A stretch of DNA of 64,000 nucleotides from the NCBI RefSeq assembly GCF_001704415.2, contig NW_017189517.1, positions 10,551,167 through 10,615,166 of the forward strand, given 5' to 3'. Source of the DNA: Capra hircus. Lineage: Eukaryota; Chordata; Mammalia; Artiodactyla; Bovidae. Below the pieces are notes generated by a model, which was not told the DNA's origin, made no database searches, and saw only the letters and a program-made list of their open reading frames with translations. Below are positions 11,101 through 23,100 of the stretch, one piece after another. The position numbers and the translations under genes are program-made. How positions within the stretch are numbered: position 1 is the first letter of the stretch; each line of letters opens with the position of its first letter.

Positions 11101-14100
11101 GTTTGCCTCCAGACATTACAGTGGATGAATTTATACAGCTCATGTCAAAGTTTGGCATTATTATGAGAGATCCTCAAACAGAAGAATTTAAGGTCAAGCT
11201 TTACAAAGATAATCAAGGAAATCTTAAAGGAGATGGACTTTGCTGTTATTTGAAGGTTAGTTATATGGTCATGGAAGTTTCTTCTATCTCCATTTTCAGC
11301 TCAGGAACCAGGGCTATAATTTTGTATAGTTGATAACCAAGGGTGAGGGCTATTGAAAACAGGATGGGAATAAAACTATTGTTTCTGATTGTGCCTGTGT
11401 GTATCACACTGATAAAGTTATTTACTTGCTCTAGTAAAAAACTATGTTGTAAAGTTATTCACTTGCTCTTGTAAGAAACTATGTTACCAAGTCAAGGTAT
11501 TATGTAAGTCATAGGACAGAAGTGCTTCTTTTGTCTTAAAAGAATTCTTGCTGCAAAGATCTCTTTACGAGTATATGAATGTAATCAACGCAGAACACAT
11601 TCAAAAAGCCACAAAGATAAGAAAGTCTAACATTTTATTCCCCCATTGGAGTGAGTTAGACCAGGGTTTGGCAAACTTCTGCCCATTGCCTGTCTTTGTG
11701 AATGAAGTTTTATTGAAACATTCCCACATTGTTTCATTTATGCATTTGTCTGTACCTCCTTTCACATTGCAACAGCAAAGTTGAGTAGCTGCAACACAGA
11801 CCACATGGCCCACATAGCCTAAAATATTAACTTACCAGCTCTTTACAAAAGAAGTTTTCTGACCCCTGAATTAAACCATAAAGGAAGTGATAACTTAAGC
11901 TTAGTGCTTTAAAATATATTTTGGATGAGAGAGAAGATAGAATGGTATTAACAGACATCTGCAGAACTTTATGTATTCATGGTACCATAAATTGCAAAGG
12001 GGAAAGCTCAGTGTCAAGGCAGCCATTATTTTTGGAACACCTGTCACGTTAGGAGCATGTGTTACTATGCATTATTGCAGGGTACGAAAGAAATGGGCAC
12101 AATGATGGCATATTAACATATGTCATGGAACCTGAAAATAATTACAAAGTGAAATCAAAGTGTTAAAACAACAGTATCAATGTCACGAGTGTGTTGCGAG
12201 TATACAGCATTTCAGTGAAATCAGAGGGGGCTAAGAGTAAGCTGACAGCTTTGGGAAAGATAGGTTTTTGACCTCGTTCTTGAACATAATGGGGATCATA
12301 CAAGACTATGACCATTATAGGAAGATATTTATGTAATTTTCAAATGTAAGGAGCTTGAACACTTCATAAGTTCTTCAGGGTTTACTAAAAATCTGTGAAG
12401 AGTCTCTTAGGGGGTTTCATTGAGTTTTAAAATTTTTTAAAGAGAAAAGTAGGATTTTGATAAACTTTTTGTATAAAATTTATGACCCATAAAAGTACAA
12501 GATTACCAAACCAGTGAATTGAGTTCCAGAATAACATAGTTAATTGTTCCAGGGTCCATATTTGATTGTGTGGCTGAATTCAGTTGTCCTTTTGAGTTTT
12601 CCTTAGATCTTTGAATCAGTGCAGAGCTGACAACTGCCCCCTTTGTATAGGACCCAGAATCCACACATGTGTGTAATGTTCAAGTTGTCAGATAATCGTC
12701 TTCCTAGTATATCACAGACCTTCATTTTAATTGATGAACAAAAAAAAAATTAAAGGCTGACCAAACTATTCCCAGTTTCTTGAGTCATCTAGTCTTTTAA
12801 GTAGGAAACTTTTAGAATTTTAAAACTGGAGTGCACCTTAGAAATCACGCAAGTCCATTTGCCTCATTATACAGATGAGAAATCGAGACTCCAAAAGGCA
12901 AAACTGCTATTCCAGTAATGGTATAACTTTAATTTTGTCAAGAACTCTGCAAAGAAGGCATTTCCATTCCCATTTTATAGATGAAGAAATTGGGGCTCAG
13001 GGAGCTTGAATAACTTGCCTAGCTTCATATAACCAGTTGGGGACAGTTGTGACTTAAATACAAGTTTCCTGATAGGCATTCTGGAGTTCTTTATTCCCAT
13101 GTAGGTAGTTACATTTAAATTTTTATTTTATGTATAGTCAAATCATTCATCTAAAACACTCCTAAAGTTTCATTTCAGTGTGTAACTTACTGATTGTAAC
13201 TGTTTTCACTTTACAAAGAGAGAATCTGTGGATCTGGCATTAAAACTTTTGGATGAAGATGAAATTAGAGGCTACAAATTGCATGTGGAGGTGGCAAAAT
13301 TTCAGTTGAAGGGAGAATATGACGCCTCAAAGAAGAAGAAGAAGTGCAAAGACTACAAGAAAAAGCTGTCTATGCAACAAAAGTTGGTGGTTTTTTTTTC
13401 TGTTTTGAAAGATTTTGTATAAGTATTCTAGAATATGTTTTTGGTAATAACTGCATAGTTTTGTTCCATCAAATATGCCTACAGATTATTTTTAAAGAAT
13501 TTCATTTACTATACACCTGAAAATAACACATTATAAATCAACTATATGCCAATATAAAACAAAAATTTTTTAAACTTTTATTAGATCCTCAGAAACCTTC
13601 AGTAATCTGTGTAACAGGATGTTTGGTAGTGATGGTGTTTTTCATTTTCTGGGGTGTTCATTTTTAATACAATAGGAACTTAAATAAACTAAAGCCATCT
13701 CTACAGAAAATGTTGAATATCAAATTAAATAAGATGTTTTAGGTTTATATACAAGAGCCATTAGTTCATTTTTAATGTGGATGGAATCAGCGTACCAGGA
13801 GCTAAATTTTTACATTCATACTTGTTAGTAGGAGTTAGAAATTATAAGCTTTATCATTTTTTATGTACTATGTGTTTATATATAATATATACATGTCATC
13901 AAGTTTCTATTAATTTATTTAATGTTTTTTGAAATATGCTGTTTTTAAGAAATGAGCCAAAATGATGAGCACTTAGATCAGGGTGAATTCTAGTAAAGCT
14001 TCTAACACTGTACTTAAACTAATGGTAAAATGGTTATAAAAGCATTTAGTTGTGATGCCAATAGTTTTTATAGGAATAAAGTAGATACCTAAGCACTTTA

Positions 14101-17100
14101 TAGACAAACCAGTAAGATTTAAGATTGTAACAGAGTAGTTTTACATATTTCAGTGCAGTTGTTTGTTTTTTATAATTATAAAATACCTAGAAACTAATAC
14201 AATTTGAACATTTCCTTGGCCTCGAAGTATCTTTTCCTAGATAGTCGTAGATACTAAATAATTACCAATTTTCCAGGAGTCTCACTGGAATCTTTGTAAC
14301 CAGACAGCAGTTCTGAAAAATATACTTACTCTGCGCATTTCAGATACTGGGTCCATCTTTCACCTGCCGATTGTCTTTATTTCAGAAAGCTGTGCAGTAA
14401 CTGTGACTAAAATATACATTGTTGTTTTGAAATCAAATAATAATTATCATTATTAAGCATTCAGTAAAGGATTATATTTATAGCTTGTTTTTTTCCTCTC
14501 TCCAACAAGTCTGAAATGAAATTCACAACTTCTTGTTCCTACTTTGTCACATTAGGCAGTTGGATTGGAGACCTGAGAGACGAGCTGGCCCATCCCGAAT
14601 GCGCCATGAGCGAGTTGTCATCATCAAAAACATGTTTCATCCAATGGATTTTGAGGTAGGAAGAAGTATTCTTACGGTTAGAAACACAGATATTCTCTCT
14701 TTCAAGAGAACCCAAAGCTTGCCTCATCACATCTTTTTCATGTCACATCCTGCATGTTCATGAGTTGTCATGGTTGGAAAATGGAATCAAGAATCAATTG
14801 AAGGTTTCAGACTTTCCCAGGTTTAGCCCAGTGTTCTTTTAGTCATATCCCAAGTAAACCAGGCTAATACCCATACTGTGGCCCCAAATGGCAGCTGCTA
14901 TATAAAAATACAGTCTTAAAAAGATTTCTGTGAGTTACTTGTGGATGTTAAGTACAGTTCAACAATACAGGCTTACTTTGGTGGGGAGGACCAGTTTCAC
15001 AATTGGAGATTAAAACCTCACTTTACTGCTAAAAGTTTGATCCTTAAAAAACCTTAGGTTAGTAAAATGCTGCTGCTGCTGCTGCTGCTACTAAGTCGCT
15101 TTAGTCGTGTCTGACTCTGTGCGACCCCATAGACGGCAGCCCACAGACTCCTCTATCTCTGGGATTCTCCAGGCAAGAATACTGGAGTGGGTTGCCATTT
15201 CCTTCCCCAATGCATGCATGCGTGCTAAGTTGCTTCAATTGTGTTTGACTCTGAGCCACCCCACGGACAGCAGCCCACCAGGCTCCTCTGTCCACGGAAT
15301 TCTCCAGGCAAGAGTACTGGATTGGGTTGCCATTTCCTTCTCCAAGTGAAATACAGTCCCTGACATTTGAGTAGTGGAGGTTGTTTTTCAGAATCTAATT
15401 TTTACAAAACCCTTTAGTGGCTATTAGGAGGACTTTGTAATACTTGAGGTCCATGGACAATTCTAGGAACAGCAAATAAAAGTGAATAAAGGAAGAAGAG
15501 CTACTAGAGCGGTTTAAGGAACATTAGTTGCCATCAGGGTACCTTGTGTTACATTCTGCGTCTTGTTCTTATCTGTGTGTTTTGGCCTAGACTCATGGGA
15601 TCATTCATGGAAGAACAATTCTTTATTCTCTGCCTGGATTCTGAAATTAATGATAACAAGTTACACATAAGAAAACAATGTTCGTAATGTAAAATTCCAG
15701 ACAGTTTGCATATGTTCTTGTTCCTATCAAAGCCCACTCTTGTTTCTTTTGTGCACTGAAACAGAGTCAGAGTGGCAATATCATTTTACCCCCCTTTTAG
15801 AGAGCTCCAAAATGGTCTGTGAAACTCCATCTCTGCAAATAGTGAGGTGATAAGATTTACTGTGCATCTATGAAGCCTGTATCCTTTGAGGTCATCGAGA
15901 AGATACATGTGGTCTATTAGTACTGTGTGGTGTCTCTTCTGTCTCGAATCCTGAAGAATCTTGAAATACGACAGAGCCAGTTTAGACTTGCAGTGATAAT
16001 GAACTATGTTGTTGTTATTTTTTAATGCACATAGGGACTTGCCTGGCGTCCCAATGGTTAGGACTCTGAGCTTCCACTGCTGGGGGCCCCAGGTTCAGTC
16101 CCTGGTCAGGGAACTAGGATCCCTCAAGCTGGAAGGTTGGCCAAAAAAAGCCCACACACGTTCACATGCACACTAAATGCTTCTTGAAATGCTGTCCCTC
16201 CCAGCTGGGGCTTTGAAAGGCATGTATAGATGGATCATGGTATCTAGTCTGCTTGGTACAACTCCAGAATTCCCTGTGATTCATCTACATTTTATTTCTT
16301 TGGCAGATAGTTATTTTTTTAGTTAGGTGACCTATTAATTTCTGTGACTGGAGACCTCTAGATTCACAATATTCTATACTCCTAACACTTGAACATGAAC
16401 ATAAATGTATATTTAATTTATTAAGTATCCAGGCTCTCTGTAAGTTGAAGTCTGTTGAGTGATTAACCTGTTTCTGCCTCCTGCCTTGCTCATTGAGACA
16501 CTTAAGTCTAGCTATCACCCTGGGCAGACTTAATTTTTCCTAGCTTAACAAATAATCTTTCCTCCCAAAAGCCACATTTATTCTTCCTTGACTCCTACAA
16601 ATTCCCTCCAGTGGATGTTTTAAAGGATAGAAATTTTATGCTTGTCAGTTCTTGATTGTTTAAAAAAGAAAGTCTTTATTGGTTTAGTATAAACTGTGGA
16701 ATTATAGAGCCTTTATATTAGCCGGTTTTATTTTATTCATAGCATTTATTATCTGAAGTCTTTGGATCTTATCTGTTAGCATATGAGCTCCGTGAGAGTC
16801 AGGGCTCTGTCTTCCTGGTTTGCTCTTATATTCCCAGTGCGTAGGACACAGAAGGCCCTCAATATTTATCTGAAGAAGTGGAAGAATGAATGAAACCCCT
16901 TTTACTCACAAGGCAGAGTGTTTTCATTCACTCAATGAATAGAATATTTTCTCTTTAGCATCTTTGCAAATGAAGGAAAGTTTTCAGACAGCTGTGCCAC
17001 AGCGGCTGGGGAGGGCAGTGATGGGCTTCAGAGTTCTTGGGCAGAGAAACCCTTGGTGCTGTCTTTGTTTGCCCATCTACCTGGGCTCGTGTGGTCTGCC

Positions 17101-20100
17101 CAGCTTGGTGAGAGCCTGTCAGCAGTTTTTGTTTTTTTGCTCAGTGTTTCATCGGCTTGAATGTAAAAGTGTATCAGTATAGGTCTGTCCACTGTAGTAG
17201 ATTGTCCAGTATGGTAGACTATAGCCACATGTAATTATTTCAGTTTATTTATCATTATTATTTTTCCTTTTTAGCCATACCATGTGGCTTGTGGGATCTT
17301 AGATCTCTGACCAGGGGTTGAACCTTTTTAAAAAAAAAAAAAATTGAAGTTTTTGTGGCAACCCTGTGTGGAGCAAGCCTGTTAGCACCATCTTTCTAGT
17401 AGCATTTTCTCACTCTCTTTCTCTCTGTCACATTTTGGTAATTGTCACAGTAGTTCATATTTGTTCTTTATTACTATATTTGTTATGGTGATTTGTGTTA
17501 CAGTCTTTGTTATAGTAATCTTTGTTACTATGATGACTTGCTGGAGGTTCAGATGATGGTTAGCATTTTTTAGCTGTATTTTTAAAATTAAGGCATATCT
17601 TTTTTAGATATGATGCTTTTGTACACTTAATAGACTACAGTATAGTGTAACATAACTGGAAAACCAAAAAAGTTCATGTGACTTGCCTTATTGCAATATT
17701 TGCTTTATTGTGCTGGTCTGGAACCGAACCTGCAGTATCTCCAAGGTATGCCTGTATGTCTTTATTCCAAACAGTTGATTAGTGCTAGAAGCAAAATACC
17801 TAGAAATACTTTTTGGTATCAGGGTGAACAGTGAAGGCTAGTATTTTAAATGTAACTTTAGGGGGTTTTCAGTGTTTAATTCAAAGCCTTATTTAAAAAA
17901 AATCATGCCTGGCAAATCTGAATACTAAAAGATGGAAAACCGAAACTCAGATGCAGAGGTGGGTTTCTCATTGTGTATACCAGGGCTGTTCAATAGAAGT
18001 CTAATCTGAGCCACATGTGTAACTTAAATTTTTCTGGCAGCCACAGTATAAATACAACATGAAATGGGGGAAGTAAATTTTAATAATGAATTTTATTTAA
18101 CCCAATATATCCAAGTATTATAATTTTAGCATATACCATAAAAATGTTAATAAGCTATGTTTCATTGTCCCCCCCCCTCCCCCAGTACTAAATTTTCAAA
18201 ATCTGGTATTTACGTCACACCTGCAGCCCACATCAATTTGGACAGGCCACGTTTCAAGGGCTCAGTAGCTACATGGGGTTATTGGCTACTGTCTTAAATA
18301 GGTTTAGATTGGAAAGGAATGAGAAATACGGTTTATTCCTGGGAAAACAAAGCACCACTCTGGAAAAAAATTATGAGTGTCGCATGCGAAAGGTTTCGGC
18401 TTAACAGTCTGAGTTTAGTCTCAGGTCTGTTGCTTGCGAAGAGCTGTCTTTGGAAAATTTTCATGCTTAGCCAAGTTAAAGATACTTAACCAGGGGAAGG
18501 GGTTATTATCTTTAAGTCTCATGATACTATAGCAGTAAAGACATATTTGTTTTTCAAGCTGGTAAAAATGAAAACAGAAGTCTGGGAAGTCTTTGGCTGA
18601 AATTTGATGTTCTTTTAGGAAGGGCACTGAGGCTTTGATAAAGAAATAAAGACAGGGACTTCCCTGGCGCTTCAGTGGTTGACAGTCGCCTTCCAATGCA
18701 AGGGACACTCGTTCAGTCCCTGGTTGGGGAACTGAAATCCCACATGCCACCAGGCAACTAAGCCTGCATGCTGCAACTAAGACCTGACACAGCCAAAAAT
18801 AAAAATAAAAAAGTTTTTAAAAAAGAAACAAAGACAGTGATGCACCCCTCCCTTCCACAGTAGAACTGTGGAATCATGCTTAAATTCATCAAATATTTTG
18901 AAACAGTTTTTTTTTTAATATAATTCTGATTTCCTTTGGTAAAGAAAATAGTTACTAGGAACAGTTTATCAAACTGAAAAAGTTTTTATCGACTGTTCAT
19001 TGTGTGAAAAAACTGTGCTGTGTTCTATGAAGTATTTGAAATTCAGTCAAGGGAGATTCCTGTTTGCAGAAAGCACCCAGTCTGATAGGAGCTACCTGCC
19101 ACACACACATCCCTAGAAGCCACCCCATGGCTTTACCAAATGAGTATAGAGTTTATGTTCCATTCCCCATTCCTCTCAGGTTTCAGAATTTTATATAAAA
19201 CAAATTGGCATATTCTCCAGAGTTAGATTTTATAATTGGGGGAAATCCAGAGTCCTGCCAGCTATAGTTTTAGAAGCCTCAGATTTATAGGATTTTTACA
19301 GTTTTAATTTTAAATTTGATTTCAGTAACTGCCTACCAGTTGTTTATTTTTGCCTTTTGACAAACTTTAGGAAGGAGAAGCCACTTGTCATTTTTTGCTG
19401 TTCTCTTTAGTTGGTGAGGATTCAAATGTTTCCTAAAAAGTGTTTAGGTCTGCTTCAATAGAAATTAGTAGATAGGATACCCTTGTATATGTTTTTATGT
19501 AGTTGAAATTCAAGTTGGTAATATAACTTTTTATGAGCCTTTTTCATGCTTTGGAACTTGAAGAAAATTTAATTCCCATAAGAAATCTTAAATCCTTTTG
19601 TTGATGGGGGAGGGGGGACTCAAGACCACTAGAAGCAGCAGTGTTTGAGTATTCTTAATAGACTCATAGTTGCAATAAAGCAGTAGTTAAGTGCATGCTT
19701 TTATTGTGTGGTTAACAGCAGCTCCTTATTTGTGGGTTTCTATTGCAGTGTGGTAGGAGGCAAGATGAACAGGAATCCTTATAGGGGAGGTTTACCCTAT
19801 GAGTTAAAATAAAATCTCAGAAGCACGAAGAATGATTGTAGGACACTCAGTCAGTGAAGGGCTTCCCTCATAGCTCAATTGGTAAAGAATCTGCCTGCAA
19901 TGCAGGAGATCCCAGTTCAATCCCTGGGTTGGGAAGATCCTCTGGAGAAGAGAAAGGCTACTCTTTCCAGTATTCTGGCCTGGAGATTCCCATGGACTAT
20001 ACAGTCCATGGGGTCGCAAAGAGTCGGACACGACTGAGCAACTTTCACTTCACTTCAGTCAATGAAAAGGATATATGTCTCCTCCTTGCAACATTTTGGT

Positions 20101-23100
20101 AAATAGGAATCTATGCAAAGCACAAAGCAAAGGTTTTTCATCTTCACAGTCATTGTGATGCCGATGCAGAACATAAGAATTATTAGTCTCTGACTTAATA
20201 TATGCCTCAGGACTTCACCTGCTACAGCTGCTAGTATTTGGGATTTTCACTGACATGTTTCTTCCCTCTCCTTTACCACTGGACGTTCCCATTGCTGCCT
20301 ACCATACTTGTCCATTCCCCTATCTTAAAGCCAGGCAGACTAGTAGTAGTAGCAGCAGATGTGATAGTCTAACTTCTTTAGACTTTGACTTTTTTTTAAT
20401 TTTGTAGACTGCAGGCAAACATAGCTAATAACCTTAAGCAAAACTTTTGTTTGTTGGTTTGTCAAAGCAATAAATTTCATTCTCAGGATTTATAAAGGGG
20501 AAAACCCCTTTTAATTGAGTGTGTTTTTGTAGGATGATCCACTGGTGTTGAATGAAATCAGAGAAGACCTTCGAGTAGAGTGTTCAAAGTTTGGACAAAT
20601 TAGGAAGCTCCTTCTCTTTGATGTAAGTTCGTGGCTTGAACAAATGATTCCTAAAGCAATTTTTTTTCCATTTTAGTAAGTTATTACCAAATGTCAGTAT
20701 GCCTCCAAGTTTTTTATATTAATGTTTTTATGTAGTAGGTCTGCTCTCTAGTGGTGGTGGTCTGTTAGCAGTATTAGATAGCATAATTAGATGAACATGG
20801 ATTACAAGCCAAGACTTTGATAGACTTGCTTATGCCTTGGTTATTTTCCTTTGTCATCACTCTTGAGTGAGTGTATGGCCAGGTGAAAGTGTAAAAGAGT
20901 CAACATTTATTGATTGCAAACTACAGTTACTTTACATGTTATCTCATTTAATCCTCCTAATCCTCTGAGATAGGTACATGCTATTTACCTATTTTTATTT
21001 ATTTACCCATTTTACAGATGAGAGAGTTTAGAGATTGAGCACCCTGCCCAAGGTCATTTAGCTGCTAAATGGCAGAGCCAGGATTTAATCCCAAGGCCTT
21101 TCAGCTTCAGAGTCCACATTCTTAACAACCGTGCTGTTCTGCTTCTCCTTTGACACTGTTATGAGCAGGAACATTTCCAAGTATATCATGCTTGGTTTTT
21201 GCTAGACAAAGTTAGGCTAAAGAAGTAGCTAGCTGCTTGTCACTGGTTGGAGTAAATGGAAAGAAAGACTTCATACATAAAATCTTTAGCTTAAATGATC
21301 AGAAAAAATACTACTGCCCTACTTTGCCACATGTGTATGTTTCTCTTTCAGTTTTCTCATTCATTCCTTCTTTTATCTTCCTTGTTTTTTTTAGAGACAC
21401 CCCGATGGTGTGGCCTCTGTGTCCTTTAAGGATCCAGAGGAAGCTGATTATTGTATTCAAACCCTCAATGGAAGGTGGTTTGGTGGGCGTCAAATCACTG
21501 CCCAAGCGTGGGATGGAACTACGGATTATCAGGTGAGTTCTGCAACTGTCAAGAGCACATGAATTGTTTCATTCCAGCAGATACTGATCTAGCAGTTTTT
21601 CATGTAAGTTTTCAGTTATGTGTAATCTGTTTAATGTAACAGTGCTTTTAAATAATCCTTTACATTGAGAGTATGGAAAGAAAAATGTTTCATTCTTTCA
21701 GTTTATAAGTCTGAAGTGTTGAGCTTGCTCAGAACAGCAATAGGGAAAGAAGGCATTAAGCTAAAGTGTTTCTCTTCTTTACTGTCTTATAAAGTACAAG
21801 ACAGTTCAATGATTAACTTTGTAATTGATGAGACATTTCTGCAGTGCTGTGGCGCTGGGCATTTATTTAAACGATCTTAAGATCAGCACTGCTAAATTAA
21901 GGTGTAAAGTTTGGAAAGTGAAGATAGGGAATTGCTTTCATTTCCCAGAAGTGATACCTTATAAAATCAGAGTACTGTGAGCAATATTAGAAATGTTCCA
22001 AGACGTTGTTACTTCTTTTGGCCTAAAACATCTCTTAACAGCAGTTTCCATGTGTACACAGGTGGAGGAGACCACAAGAGAAAGGGAGGAAAGGCTGAGA
22101 GGATGGGAGGCTTTCCTCAATGCTCCTGAGGCCAACAGAGGCCTACAGCGTTCAAATTCCATCCGTGCTCCAGAAAGGGCAGGGCCTTCTAGAGTTAGGC
22201 ATTTTTCTGAGCACCCTGGCACATCTCAAACAAATGTTCAAGCAGCTGCAACTGAAATGGCATTTGAAGAACCTATAGATGAAAAGAAGTTTGAGAAAAT
22301 GGAAGATGGGGGAGAAGTTGAAGAAGCTGCTTCTGAAAAAGATGCTAAAGAAAGTGGCCCTGAGAAAGAAGCTGAAGGTCCCCAAGAAGAATCTGAAGAG
22401 AGCTGCCTTGAAAGAGAGTCTAAGGCAGGCTGTTCCAAAAGAGAGCGTGAAGAAGACTTCCCCGAGAGAGAGTCTGGAGAAGGCAGCCCTGAGAAAGAGC
22501 GTGAAGAGGGTAATCCTAACAAAGAGTCAAAAGAGACTGTCCCTGAAAGAGAATCCAAAAAGAAGAAACTCAAAACGGATCCTGACAAGAACGGCCGTGA
22601 GAAGGAGTCTGAAGAAGAAGGCCCCGGCAAGGAGTCTGAGGGGGAGGCCAGCCCCCAAAAGGTGGCTTCTGAAGATGACGACTCAGAACAAGAGTCTGAA
22701 GACTGCTCAGAAAAGCAGTTTGACGATGGCTCTGAGAAAGAGTTAGAAGAAAATGGCCTTGAGAAAGGTTTTGAGGAAGATGCCTCTGACAAGGAATTTA
22801 ATGAAAACATTCCGGAAAAAGAGTTAGACGAAAATGAGTCTGAAAAATCAGAATTCGAAGATGACAGCTCTGAAAAAGTGTTTGATGAAGAAGGCTCTGA
22901 GAAAGAGTTAGACGAAGAGTCAGATGAAAAGGAAGAAGAGGAAGATGCATATGAAAAGGTATTTGATGATGAGTCAGATGAGAAAGAGGACGAAGAAGAT
23001 GCAGAAGAAAAGGAACTTGAAGATGCTGATGAAAAAGACGAAGAAGATGATGCAGATGAAAAGGTATTTGAAGATTCGGACGGAAAAGAAGATGAGGAAG

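Larger units (their letters stand above)
11256..13218. other. HTATSF1 intron 4
   Basis: GT-AG intron holding a 37-bp tandem duplication (11413-11486), a MER5A-like DNA transposon relic and MIR-like fragments. The remainder is unrecognised. Confidence 0.8.
14656..20532. other. HTATSF1 intron 6 (longest, repeat-rich)
   Basis: About 5.9 kb. It contains Bov-A2, CHR SINEs, a Tigger1 relic, a hAT relic and Bov-tA, each listed separately. About 15.35-16.03 and 18.84-19.85 kb are unrecognised non-repetitive sequence. Confidence 0.85.
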
